Origin: Winogradskyella litoriviva | Lineage (GTDB): Bacteria; Bacteroidota; Bacteroidia; Flavobacteriales; Flavobacteriaceae | Direction: 5' to 3' | DNA length: 64,000 bases | Assembly (NCBI RefSeq): GCF_013249065.1 | Contig: NZ_JABRWQ010000003.1 | Coordinates: 434,001-498,000 of the forward strand | Part shown: in pieces, positions 34,248 through 43,551 of the stretch | Numbering within the stretch: position 1 is the first letter of the stretch | Layout: each line of letters starts with the position of its first letter | Translations under genes and position numbers: made by a program | The notes under the pieces: generated by a model | Seen by the model: only the letters and a program-made list of their open reading frames with translations | What the model was told of the DNA's origin: nothing | Database searches by the model: none

Positions 34248-35960
34248 TTACCCAATAATCATTCCTGCTATAGTAGCTGAAATTAGCGAAGCTATTGTAC
34301 CACCTATTAAAGCTTTCATTCCAAACTTAGATAACTGTGTACGTTGTCCTGGTGCTAAAGAACCTATGCCTCCAATTTGTATTCCTATAGAAGCAAAATT
34401 CGCAAAACCACAAAGCATATAGGTAGCCATAATAATAGACTTCTCATAAGTAAGGTGTGTTGCGTTTGCTGCATTTTTTAAATCAGCTAATTGAATATAA
34501 CCAACAAATTCACTTGCTGCTAATTTAATACCTAATAGCTGTCCCATTAATGCCATATCTTCCGATGCGACACCAATTAACCACATTAAAGGTGCAAAAA
34601 TGTAACCTAAAATAAACTCTAACGACAGACTATCATAAGCCGTATTTGCTGCAATAACATCATTAAGTGAAGTAAAACGCCAATCGATATTTAGAAACTC
34701 TATTGTAAAGCCATTAAAACTAGCAACACCTCCTAAAATTCCATTAACCATTGCTATAATTGCAACAAATACTAATAGCATTGCACCAACATTTACAGCT
34801 AATTTTAATCCTTCTGTAGTACCATTTGCAATGGCTTCTAAAATATTAGAACCAATTTTTTCTTGAGATACTGCAACATCTGTATTAACTTCTTCTGTCT
34901 GTGGAAATAATATTTTTGAAATCACAATTGCTCCTGGTGCAGCCATAACAGATGCAGCCAATAAATGCTTAGCGTAAAATAATTGTAATGCTTCATCTTC
35001 TCCTCCTAAAAACCCAATATATGCAGCTAAAACAGCACCTGCAACAGTTGCCATTCCACCTATCATTACAAGTAGAATTTCAGACTTATTCATTTTTTCT
35101 AAATAAGCCTTAATTAATAATGGTGCTTCCGTCTGCCCTAAGAAAATGTTACCAGCAACACTTAAACTTTCAGCTCCAGAAATACCTAAGACTTTAGAGA
35201 GCAACCAACCCATGCCTTTTACGACTTTCTGAATTAATCCTAAATAAAATAACACAGACGTAAAAGCAGAGAAAAATATAATAGTTGGTAATACCTGAAA
35301 AGCAAAAATGTACCCAAAAGAAGTTACATCTAACATGCCTCCAAATAAAAACTCACTACCAGCTTGTGTAAAGCCAAGAATGGCAATAAAACCTTGGCCT
35401 ACAAACTCAAAAGCCGACTTTACAAAATCAACTTTTAAAACACCTACTGCTATAATGAGTTGAAATAATAATCCTATTCCAACGGTTTTCCAATTAATAG
35501 CTCTGCGATTACTACTAAATAAAAAGGCAATAAAAATTAAGGATACCATACCTAATATTCCTCGCCATAAACTTGTTATTGAGAAGCCTTGATTTGGAAT
35601 AATTTGATCAACCATAGATTCTGTCTTAGCGACTATATCTTCCTTTTTTGAGACTAAATTAAAACGCATCTCCTTACCCGAAAAAACTAGAGTAGAATCT
35701 GTAAGTTCCGTTATTTTATACTTTTCAATGGAGTTGAGTGAATCGTTGTGATATAGTACCAACAACTTATTTTGATACATATAATCTCCTTGAAGATTAT
35801 TTTCTTTATCTGAAGAAAAATTAAACTCTCCTTTCTTAAACTCTAAAGATTTATAAACACTTTCAGGGACTGTAGACTCCCAAGTCTTTTCAAGTTCTTG
35901 TGCTGTAATTGATGAAATTCCAATAAATACTGCAAGTAAGGCTTTGAAAAAATTAGTCAT
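34248..35960 (-). CDS. CNT-family nucleoside transporter with N-terminal lipocalin-like domain
   Basis: The ATG at 35960 gives a good signal peptide (MTNFFKALLAVFIG...ITAQ) and lies 14 bp after the upstream stop; a start 12 codons earlier would overlap that gene. Residues about 20-105 form a small beta-rich periplasmic domain (YKITELTDSTLVFSG and GDYMYQNKLLVLYH) that looks lipocalin-like. From about 130 on come some ten membrane segments with NupC features: GQTEAPLLIKAYLEKMNKSE and CGFANFASIGIQIGG. It should import nucleosides with H+ or Na+. The extra domain is not part of the E. coli NupC. Confidence 0.88.
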   Translation of the reverse strand: MTNFFKALLAVFIGISSITAQELEKTWESTVPESVYKSLEFKKGEFNFSSDKENNLQGDYMYQNKLLVLYHNDSLNSIEKYKITELTDSTLVFSGKEMRFNLVSKKEDIVAKTESMVDQIIPNQGFSITSLWRGILGMVSLIFIAFLFSSNRRAINWKTVGIGLLFQLIIAVGVLKVDFVKSAFEFVGQGFIAILGFTQAGSEFLFGGMLDVTSFGYIFAFQVLPTIIFFSAFTSVLFYLGLIQKVVKGMGWLLSKVLGISGAESLSVAGNIFLGQTEAPLLIKAYLEKMNKSEILLVMIGGMATVAGAVLAAYIGFLGGEDEALQLFYAKHLLAASVMAAPGAIVISKILFPQTEEVNTDVAVSQEKIGSNILEAIANGTTEGLKLAVNVGAMLLVFVAIIAMVNGILGGVASFNGFTIEFLNIDWRFTSLNDVIAANTAYDSLSLEFILGYIFAPLMWLIGVASEDMALMGQLLGIKLAASEFVGYIQLADLKNAANATHLTYEKSIIMATYMLCGFANFASIGIQIGGIGSLAPGQRTQLSKFGMKALIGGTIASLISATIAGMIIG

Positions 35961-35973
35961 GAAGGGGAAGGTG

Positions 35974-36591
35974 TTAATTACGTTTTGAAATTTCATCTCT
36001 TATTTTAGCAGCAGTTTCATAATCTTCATTATTTACGGCTTCATCTAAGAGTTTATTAAGTTCTTCAAGAGATGTGTTTTTATAACCTTCTTGCTCAATT
36101 GAAGCAGCTTCAATTTCTTCCACAATAAGGTCGTCTACAAGAATGCTATCTTGTTCTTCGTCATCCTTTTTTGGGTTGACTTTAAGATAAATTCCTGCTT
36201 TATCTAAAATATTTTTATACGTGAATATTGGTGCCTGAAAACGTAATGCTAAAGCAATAGCATCACTTGTTCTGGCATCGATGATTTCTTCAATTTTATC
36301 TCGTTCGCAAATTAAACTCGAATAAAATACACCATCCACCAACTTATGAATAATGACTTGCTTTACAACAATATCAAAACGGTCTGCGAAATTTTTAAAT
36401 AAATCGTGAGTAAGTGGACGCGGTGGACGAATCTCTTTTTCTAAAGCTATTGCGATAGACTGAGCCTCAAAAGCACCAATTACTATTGGTAACTTTCTAT
36501 CACCATCTACTTCATTAAGTATTAAAGCGTAGGCACCATTTTGGGTTTGACTGTATGAAATTCCTTTGATATTTAAACGTACTAAACTCAT
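35974..36591 (-). CDS. Bifunctional nuclease family protein (DUF151) with UVR motif
   Basis: Residues 1-150 match the bifunctional nuclease/DUF151 fold: LPIVIGAFEAQSIAIALE, RPLTHDLF and DARTSDAIALALRF. The C-terminus (about 170-205) is a UvrB/UvrC-type helical hairpin (LEELNKLLDEAVNNEDYETA, then AKIRDEISK). The cellular role in bacteria is unclear; DNA and RNA cleavage have been reported for plant relatives. It precedes the nucleoside transporter by 14 bp, suggesting joint use in nucleic acid salvage. Confidence 0.88.
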   Translation of the reverse strand: MSLVRLNIKGISYSQTQNGAYALILNEVDGDRKLPIVIGAFEAQSIAIALEKEIRPPRPLTHDLFKNFADRFDIVVKQVIIHKLVDGVFYSSLICERDKIEEIIDARTSDAIALALRFQAPIFTYKNILDKAGIYLKVNPKKDDEEQDSILVDDLIVEEIEAASIEQEGYKNTSLEELNKLLDEAVNNEDYETAAKIRDEISKRN

Positions 36592-36610
36592 AATTTATAA
36601 AACACAAAGA

Positions 36611-36716
36611 ACTGTTTAAATTTGGACTTTACCAACTGCAATTTACAGATTTGGTTAATTTCTCCTATACTTTCCTTAAAATGTAAGAAATAGCTAGTAA
36701 TCTAAATTTAAACAGT
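36611..36716. other. Structured 106-bp intergenic element
   Basis: Perfect 13-bp inverted repeats (ACTGTTTAAATTT at 36611-36623, AAATTTAAACAGT at 36704-36716), extendable to 16 pairs, enclose about 80 bp that can fold into two hairpins (ACCAACTG/CAGATTTGGT; TTTCCTTA/TAAGAAA). The result would be a three-way junction. It lies between etfA and the nuclease gene. It may be an RNA element, a small MITE-like remnant or a pair of protein sites. Confidence 0.4.
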
Positions 36717-36778
36717 CCTTAATTAATACCTCGTCGTCTCTTCACCGAATTGGTATTCAATTTTACAAGGTAATAAAA

Positions 36779-37741
36779 TTATGCGTTTGCAGCTTTAAAA
36801 GCTTTTAATTTTTCGATTAACTTCGGCACAACTTCAAATGCATCACCTACTACTCCATAATCTGCTGCCTTAAAGAAAGGCGCTTCTGGATCTGTATTAA
36901 TTACCACTTTTACCTTAGATGAATTAATACCTGCTAAATGCTGTATTGCTCCAGATATACCTACAGCAATATATAAGTTAGACGCTACTGGCTTACCTGT
37001 TTGCCCAACATGCTCACTATGTGGTCTCCACCCTAAATCTGATACTGGTTTAGAACAAGCTGTTGCGGCTCCTAAAACATCTGCAAGCTCTTCAATCATT
37101 CCCCAATTCTCTGGTCCTTTTAAACCTCTTCCTCCAGAAACTACAATCTCTGCATCAGCTATACTTACTTTGTCAGTAGCTTTGTCAATAGACTCTACAT
37201 TTACTCCAGATTCTGGTAAAGATGGTGAGAAATCTTCAACTGAAGCACTTCCTCCAGATTCAACCAATCCGAATGAATTATTTGATAAACCAACAATTTT
37301 TACATCAGTCGTAATTTCTGTATTTGCAAAAGCTTTGTTTGTAAAGGTTGTACGTTTTACTGTAAATGGCGAAACACTAGAAGGTGCTTCAAAAACATTA
37401 GACACATAACCTGCATCTAAACTTACGGCTAATAAGGGTGCTAAATATTTACTATCTGCACTAGAACTAACGACCACTACTTTTGCGGCTTCGCTATTTG
37501 CCGCATTAGCAACTATCGCTGCATATTTTTTAGCATTAAATGCTTTTAAACTGTCATCTTTTACCAAAAGCACTTTTGATGCTCCGTAGTTCCCTAAAGT
37601 TTCTGCATTATCTGCATTAACGGCAACTGCAGTTACTGACGTACCCATTTGGTCAGCTATAGCTTTTGCGTAAGACACGACTTCTAAAGCCGCTTTTTTT
37701 AATTTTCCGTTTTCGGATTCTGTATATACTAGAATTGACAT
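36779..37741 (-). CDS. etfA: Electron transfer flavoprotein alpha subunit
   Basis: This 320-residue ETF alpha subunit has the FAD-binding C-terminal domain VSGGRGLKGPENWGM, LGWRPHSEHVGQTGKPVAS and YIAVGISGAIQHLAG. The segment ACSKPVSD has Lys where many homologues have Arg in SRPVVD. With EtfB it collects electrons from acyl-CoA and other dehydrogenases. It follows etfB by 84 bp. Confidence 0.95.
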   Translation of the reverse strand: MSILVYTESENGKLKKAALEVVSYAKAIADQMGTSVTAVAVNADNAETLGNYGASKVLLVKDDSLKAFNAKKYAAIVANAANSEAAKVVVVSSSADSKYLAPLLAVSLDAGYVSNVFEAPSSVSPFTVKRTTFTNKAFANTEITTDVKIVGLSNNSFGLVESGGSASVEDFSPSLPESGVNVESIDKATDKVSIADAEIVVSGGRGLKGPENWGMIEELADVLGAATACSKPVSDLGWRPHSEHVGQTGKPVASNLYIAVGISGAIQHLAGINSSKVKVVINTDPEAPFFKAADYGVVGDAFEVVPKLIEKLKAFKAANA

Positions 37742-37825
37742 AATTTTTTTAATTTTTAAACTTCAAATTCTAAACTCCTTTAATCTACATCTTAGAATTT
37801 AGATTTTTGAATGTTAGAATTTGTT

Positions 37826-38572
37826 TTAAATCACTTTAGCTTCGTTGTGAAGTAAGCTTACTAATTCATCTATATTATCTGCATCTACCAATTTAACGGC
37901 ACCTTTAGGTGCTGGTTTTTCAAAACTGACTACTTTAGTTTCTGCACTTGCATCTGTAGGCTCAACAACCGTTAATGGTTTTTTACGAGCCATCATAATA
38001 CCTCTCATATTAGGAATACGTAAGTCACTTTCTTCAACCAATCCTTTTTGGCCTCCAATAACTAAAGGTAAACTTGTACTTACTGTTTCTTTACCACCAT
38101 CGATTTCTCTAACAGCTTTTGCGTTAGTTCCATCAATTTCCAAACCAATACAGTTCGCAACAAAATTTGCATCAATCATACCAGCCAACATTCCAGGCAC
38201 CATTCCTCCATTGTAATCAATAGATTCTCTACCTGCAATAACCAAATCGTATCCACCATCATTAACTACTTTTGCTAATTGTTTTGCGACAGCAAAACCA
38301 TCCGTAGCTTCTGTATTAACTCTAATTGCAGAATCCGCACCAATAGCCAAAGCTTTTCTTAAGGTTGGCTCAGTTTCTGCTCCACCAACATTAACAACAT
38401 CTACACTTGCACCTTGTTTTTCTTTAAACCACATGGCACGCGTAAGACCAAATTCGTCATTAGGGTTAATTACAAACTGTACACCAGTTGTATCAAACTT
38501 AGTATCGCCTTCTGTAAAATTAATTTTTGAGGTTGTATCAGGTACATGACTAATACATACTAATATTTTCAT
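37826..38572 (-). CDS. etfB: Electron transfer flavoprotein beta subunit
   Basis: This 248-residue ETF beta subunit starts MKILVCISHVPDTTSKI and contains VINPNDEFGLTRA, DLVIAGRESIDYNGG and GQKGLVEESDLRIPNMRGIM in shorter pieces, all typical. It binds AMP and pairs with EtfA, encoded next. It is divergent from pdhB. Confidence 0.95.
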   Translation of the reverse strand: MKILVCISHVPDTTSKINFTEGDTKFDTTGVQFVINPNDEFGLTRAMWFKEKQGASVDVVNVGGAETEPTLRKALAIGADSAIRVNTEATDGFAVAKQLAKVVNDGGYDLVIAGRESIDYNGGMVPGMLAGMIDANFVANCIGLEIDGTNAKAVREIDGGKETVSTSLPLVIGGQKGLVEESDLRIPNMRGIMMARKKPLTVVEPTDASAETKVVSFEKPAPKGAVKLVDADNIDELVSLLHNEAKVI

Positions 38573-38903
38573 ATAAAAATTGATTTATTTTAAACGTCTA
38601 TTTTATTCAGGACGAATATAAATATAAATATTGAAATTTTACTATGCACGCATAATATATTTTGCGAAATGTCAGTTTTTATCGTTTAAACTATCAATTT
38701 TTCAATAAAAGACATCTTTTTTTATAGATAAGTTTATCTTTTGTTGTTTCTAGAAACATGAAATAATTTTTAATATTCCCTAAAACAATGGCATTATACA
38801 TTTTTAATAAAACATTATAATTATTTTCTCTTTTTCAACTTACATTTAATGTCAATATATAATCAATAATTATTATTTTTGCTATTCGAACAAAAATAAA
38901 AAC
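38573..38903. other. Divergent intergenic region etfB / pdhB
   Basis: This 331-bp AT-rich gap holds the pdhB promoter (-7 box at 38874-38881) and presumably that of etfB. I see no ORF, RNA gene or strong hairpin in it. Confidence 0.6.
38874..38881 (+). promoter_or_regulatory. -7 promoter box of pdhB
   Basis: TATTTTTG matches TAnnTTTG exactly, 22 bp before the ATG at 38904. Confidence 0.55.
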
Positions 38904-39881
38904 ATGAAGACAATTCAATTTAGAGAAGCTATTTGCGAGGCCATGAGCGAAGAAATGCGCAGAGATGAGAGCGTTTATCTTATGGGTGAAGAAGTAGCAG
39001 AATACAATGGTGCATACAAGGCATCAAAAGGGATGTTAGATGAGTTTGGAGCAAAACGTGTCATAGACACACCAATTGCAGAGCTTGGTTTTGCTGGTAT
39101 TGCAATTGGATCTACAATGACAGGTAATCGTCCAATAGTAGAGTATATGACATTCAACTTCTCTCTAGTTGGTATTGATCAGATTATAAATAATGCAGCT
39201 AAAATTAGACAAATGTCTGGTGGACAATTTAAATGTCCTATTGTATTTAGAGGGCCAACAGCTTCGGCAGGTCAACTGGGTGCAACGCATTCACAAGCTT
39301 TTGAAAACTGGTTTGCTAACACACCAGGTCTAAAAGTTATTGTACCTTCTAATCCTTATGATGCAAAAGGATTATTAAAAGCTGCAATTAGAGATGACGA
39401 TCCAGTTATTTTTATGGAAAGTGAGCAAATGTATGGAGACAAAGGCGAAGTGCCAGAAGGAGAATATACTGTACCAATTGGTGTTGCCGAAATTAAACGA
39501 GAAGGAACAGATGTAACCATAGTATCTTTTGGAAAAATTATTAAAGAAGCTTACAAAGCGGCAGACGAATTAGCTAAAGAAGGTATTTCTTGTGAAATTA
39601 TAGATTTACGTACAGTGCGCCCTTTAGATAGAGCAGCAATTGTAAAATCTGTTAAGAAAACAAATCGATTAGTAATATTAGAAGAAGCATGGCCATTTGG
39701 AAATGTAGCTACTGAAATTACTTATTTAGTGCAATCTGAAGCATTTGACTATTTAGATGCTCCTGTTATTAAAATAAACACTGCAGACACACCTGCACCT
39801 TATTCACCTGTATTATTAGCAGAGTGGTTACCTAATAGTGACTCTGTTATTAAAGCAGTAAAAAAAGTGATGTACAAATAA
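38904..39881 (+). CDS. pdhB: Pyruvate dehydrogenase E1 component, beta subunit
   Basis: This 325-residue transketolase-like E1-beta has YLMGEEVAEYNGAYKASKG, RVIDTPIAELGFAGIAIG, RGPTASAGQLGATHSQ and EEAWPFGNVATEI in separate segments, all conserved in PDH E1 beta. With E1 alpha (not in this window) it decarboxylates pyruvate using thiamine diphosphate. A large hairpin follows and ends just before the next gene. Confidence 0.94.
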   Translation: MKTIQFREAICEAMSEEMRRDESVYLMGEEVAEYNGAYKASKGMLDEFGAKRVIDTPIAELGFAGIAIGSTMTGNRPIVEYMTFNFSLVGIDQIINNAAKIRQMSGGQFKCPIVFRGPTASAGQLGATHSQAFENWFANTPGLKVIVPSNPYDAKGLLKAAIRDDDPVIFMESEQMYGDKGEVPEGEYTVPIGVAEIKREGTDVTIVSFGKIIKEAYKAADELAKEGISCEIIDLRTVRPLDRAAIVKSVKKTNRLVILEEAWPFGNVATEITYLVQSEAFDYLDAPVIKINTADTPAPYSPVLLAEWLPNSDSVIKAVKKVMYK

Positions 39882-39903
39882 ATTGCAGTTTTCTGCGTTT
39901 AGT

Positions 39904-39963
39904 AAACTTCATTAGCAACCTAAAAGTTAAGTTTAGCATGGTTGTTGATGAAGTTTGTTTTTT
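39904..39963 (+). terminator. Terminator of pdhB reaching into the next start region
   Basis: A 17-bp stem (39904-39920 with 39940-39956, two G-U pairs) with a 19-nt loop is followed by a T-run ending 3 nt before the next ATG at 39967. It leaves no room for a promoter for the DUF5686 gene, so that gene depends on read-through or on a promoter inside or upstream of the hairpin. Confidence 0.75.
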
Positions 39964-39966
39964 ATT

Positions 39967-42477
39967 ATGAAACTGAAACTATTCTTTCTTTTACTATTTC
40001 TAGGACTTTTTTCTGCCATTGCGCAAACAAAAGTAAGTGGGCACGTTTATGATGAAGGAAATACACCAATACCTTTTGCTAACGTTATGTTTAAAGGCTC
40101 TACAATAGGCACTATTACCAATGAAGATGGTAAATTTTATTTAGAGTCTGACGAAAACTGGGATACCTTAATAGTATCTTTTGTTGGATTTAAAACCATA
40201 GACGTACCATTAAACCAACGCATCAACTATAACTTATCTTTTACACTTAAAGAAGAAGAGTCTTCCTTAGACGAAGTTCTTATAGTAACAGGTAAACAAT
40301 CAAAAAAAGCTTCAGAAAACCCTGCAATAAAAATTCTAAAAAAGATTTGGGAACGTAAAAGAAGAAACGGTCTTAATCAATTTAATCAATACGAATACGA
40401 CCAATACGAAAAAGTAGAATTTGACCTCAATACTATTGATAGTGCATTAATTAAAAGCAAGCTTTTTAAAGGCATGGAATTTGTTTTTGAAGAAGTTGAC
40501 ACCTCTAGCGTAACAGGCAAAACGTATTTACCCATTTTCTTAAATGAATCTGTTAAGAAAATATCTGGCGATAATATTATTAATAAAGAACACGAAGAAT
40601 TAAAAGGAAACAAAAATTCTGGCTTCAGTAATAATCAAATTATCATTGATTTTATAGACGATTTATATTCTGAATATAGTGTCTATGATAATTACTTAAA
40701 GTTTTTTGACAAGAGTTTTATAAGCCCTTTGAGTAGAACAGGTGTTCAAACATATAACTACGTATTATCCGACAGTGCATTTATAGATAATAAATGGTGC
40801 TACAATATTATATACTATCCTCGAAGAAAAAACGAATTAACCTTTAAGGGCGATTTTTGGGTAAATGATTCTACTTATGCTATTAAAGAAATCAACTTAC
40901 AAGCATCAAAAAGTGCTAATATAAATTGGGTTAAAGAAATTTATATTGAGCAAGAATTTGAAGTATTAAACGATTCTGTTTTTCTAATTAAACGCGATTA
41001 TTTTCTTTCAGATTTCTCAATGAATAAAAAGGAGAAGTCTCGTGGAATTTACGGTAAACGAACAACCATTTACGATAATTATAAATTTAACCAGCCCAAA
41101 GACCCAAAGTTTTACGATAAGGTGGTTTATAATTATGAAGCTGATGTTTACAACCGAGAAGACGACTTTTGGCAAACCAATAGGCTAGAAGAATTGAGTA
41201 AAGACGAAAAAGGTGTTTACAAAATGTTAGATACATTAAAAACCGTCAAGAAATTTAAACGCATGTATAATTTAGGAAGTATACTTGCTTCTGGTTATAT
41301 AGAGTTCCCTAGTCTCAACTTAGATTATGGTCCTATTTTTTCAACCTTTGGATATAATGAAGTTGAAGGTGTAAGACTTAGAACTGGAGGACGAACTTAT
41401 TTTGGAACAAATGATTTATGGAGAATAGAAGGTTTTCTGGCCTATGGATTTAAAGACGATAAGTTTAAATACGGAATTTCTGGAAAATGGTTGCTAGATA
41501 AACGAAGCCGATTTACAATATTTGGAGGCAATAGACGCGATGTAGAACAAATTGGTGCTAGTTTAACAAGTTCTACGGATGTTTTAGGTCGTAGTTTGGC
41601 ATCTTCCTCAATTATTGGCACAGGTTCTAATGATAAGTTAACTAATATTAGTTTAACTAATTTTGGTATGTCTATTGAACCTGCTCGAAATTTTGAAGTT
41701 AGAATTGATGGCAGTTTCCGTAATCTTAGTTCTGCTTCGCCTACATTTAGTTTAGATTACAATGATGCAGAATCCCTTTCTGGTATTTCTTCAGAAATAA
41801 AACAATTTGAATCGAGATTATCACTTTCCTATTTTCCAAAAAGAGAAATGACTGGCTTTGGTGTAGAAAGAAGAGAAAAGAATGATAATTTTGCAAGGCT
41901 ATTTGCACAAATAAGTCGTGGTGATCGCAATTGGTTTAGTAGTGATTTTGATTATACCAAAGTACAATTCTCTTATATACAACCATGGCAGCTTGGTGGT
42001 TTTGGTCGTCTTACCACCTCAATAGAAGCTGGTAAAACTTTTGGAGAAGTACCATTAGCTTTATTAAATGTTGTTCCTGGTAATCAAACTTACTTCTCAA
42101 TATACAATACCTTTCCGCAATTAGATTTTTACGAATTTGTTACGGACACCTACAGTTCTGTTCATTTAGAGCATAATTTTAACGGTCGCATTTTCTCTCG
42201 TATTCCTTTTTTAAAGAAATACAATTTAAGAGCCATATTAGGATTAAGAGGTGTTTGGGGTGAATTATCTGAAGAGAATAGTGCATTAAGTAGTACTGGT
42301 AATCCTGTAGAATTTACATTGATTGCACCAGATACTCGTATGTATTACGAATATAGTTTTGGTGTGGCCAACATCTTTAAAGTCTTAAGACTAGATTTTA
42401 ATTTTAGAGGTAACTATTTAGACCATGCAGACGCAAGACGATTTGGTATCACTGGTAGTTTTGGTTTTTATTTTTAG
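39967..42477 (+). CDS. DUF5686 outer membrane protein with CarboxypepD_reg domain
   Basis: I chose ATG at 39967, which gives the signal peptide MKLKLFFLLLFLGLFSAIAQ; an upstream TTG would add four residues. A CarboxypepD_reg domain (about 22-100, GHVYDEGNTPIPFANVMFKG) is followed by a conserved alpha/beta region with KASENPAIKILKKIW. A long C-terminal beta-barrel, typical of DUF5686, ends in FGFYF. The 837-residue product should sit in the outer membrane. Function unknown. It lies just after the pdhB terminator. Confidence 0.85.
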   Translation: MKLKLFFLLLFLGLFSAIAQTKVSGHVYDEGNTPIPFANVMFKGSTIGTITNEDGKFYLESDENWDTLIVSFVGFKTIDVPLNQRINYNLSFTLKEEESSLDEVLIVTGKQSKKASENPAIKILKKIWERKRRNGLNQFNQYEYDQYEKVEFDLNTIDSALIKSKLFKGMEFVFEEVDTSSVTGKTYLPIFLNESVKKISGDNIINKEHEELKGNKNSGFSNNQIIIDFIDDLYSEYSVYDNYLKFFDKSFISPLSRTGVQTYNYVLSDSAFIDNKWCYNIIYYPRRKNELTFKGDFWVNDSTYAIKEINLQASKSANINWVKEIYIEQEFEVLNDSVFLIKRDYFLSDFSMNKKEKSRGIYGKRTTIYDNYKFNQPKDPKFYDKVVYNYEADVYNREDDFWQTNRLEELSKDEKGVYKMLDTLKTVKKFKRMYNLGSILASGYIEFPSLNLDYGPIFSTFGYNEVEGVRLRTGGRTYFGTNDLWRIEGFLAYGFKDDKFKYGISGKWLLDKRSRFTIFGGNRRDVEQIGASLTSSTDVLGRSLASSSIIGTGSNDKLTNISLTNFGMSIEPARNFEVRIDGSFRNLSSASPTFSLDYNDAESLSGISSEIKQFESRLSLSYFPKREMTGFGVERREKNDNFARLFAQISRGDRNWFSSDFDYTKVQFSYIQPWQLGGFGRLTTSIEAGKTFGEVPLALLNVVPGNQTYFSIYNTFPQLDFYEFVTDTYSSVHLEHNFNGRIFSRIPFLKKYNLRAILGLRGVWGELSEENSALSSTGNPVEFTLIAPDTRMYYEYSFGVANIFKVLRLDFNFRGNYLDHADARRFGITGSFGFYF

Positions 42478-42687
42478 ATTATTTTACTGTTTATCCTATT
42501 CTTTTTCAATTAATTCTCTATAATAATTTCATTTTCAGAACAACACAATCATTGTTCAAGTTTTTTAACTTCTAGTATGTCTCTATATTCTATTGCTAAA
42601 ATCAAACAATACGTTATATTTACAGTCACAAATATCATTAAAATAGTCAAGTGATATTTTTTTTTAGAAATTACAAAACAATTCAAC

Positions 42688-43218
42688 ATGTCAAAAAAAA
42701 AAGAAGATGTAACCTTTGATGTACTTATAGAAATTCCAAAAGGAAGTCGTAATAAATACGAATATGATTTTACACTACATAAAATTAGATTTGATCGTAT
42801 GCTATTTTCATCTATGATGTATCCTGGTGATTATGGCTTTGTGCCAGAAACATTAGCATTAGATAGTGACCCATTAGATGTATTAGTACTTGGACACCAA
42901 CCTACTTTCCCAATGGTGGTTATGGAAGTAAGACCTATTGGAGTGTTTCATATGACGGATGAAAAAGGACCTGATGAAAAAATCATTTGTGTACCTGTTT
43001 CCGACCCAATATGGAGTAACAACAAAGATGTTAGCGATTTAAATCCTCATAGATTAAAGGAAATAGAACACTTTTTTCAAGTATATAAAGATTTAGAAAA
43101 AAAGAAAGTTGATGTTGGTGGTTGGGGAAATGCAGAAGAAGCTGTAAAAATTTATAAAGAATGTGTAAAACGTTATGACGAAAGTGAGCATAAAAAGAAA
43201 CGTACATTTACCATATAG
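42688..43218 (+). CDS. ppa: Inorganic pyrophosphatase, family I
   Basis: This 176-residue enzyme carries the family I signature DSDPLDVLVL and the segments EIPKGSRNKYEYD, YPGDYGFVPETL and KKVDVGGWG. It hydrolyses cytoplasmic pyrophosphate. A terminator follows. The next gene is a membrane pyrophosphatase acting on the same substrate. Confidence 0.96.
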   Translation: MSKKKEDVTFDVLIEIPKGSRNKYEYDFTLHKIRFDRMLFSSMMYPGDYGFVPETLALDSDPLDVLVLGHQPTFPMVVMEVRPIGVFHMTDEKGPDEKIICVPVSDPIWSNNKDVSDLNPHRLKEIEHFFQVYKDLEKKKVDVGGWGNAEEAVKIYKECVKRYDESEHKKKRTFTI

Positions 43219-43551
43219 TAAATTTATAAACTCATTTATTATAACCCTTTAGTTTAAAAAAAACTAAAGGGTTATTTTTTTTAAAATATTTTATCTCGAT
43301 TATTATAATAAGACTTAAAAAATTGCAGACATAATATTTTTTTTAACTACTCAATAAACTTAAAAAACACATCAAAAAATCATAATTTAAAATTACGATA
43401 TTAACTACATCGTTTTCGAAATCACATTTTTTAAACAAATAAATAAATTATAAGCAATACCATGTATTTATTATTGCTTTTTTCGTAAAATTTGATTGAT
43501 TTTACTACTTTAGCAAAGGATTAAATTTTAACTAACCTAATTAAAAAACTT
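43219..43551. other. Intergenic region ppa / hppA
   Basis: This 333-bp AT-rich gap contains the ppa terminator (43243-43273) and the hppA promoter region. TACTTTAG at 43506-43513 is a near match (one mismatch) to the -7 consensus. Nothing else stands out. Confidence 0.5.
43243..43273 (+). terminator. Terminator of ppa
   Basis: AACCCTTTAGTTT/AAACTAAAGGGTT forms a perfect 13-bp stem with a 5-nt loop, followed by a run of T. Confidence 0.9.
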
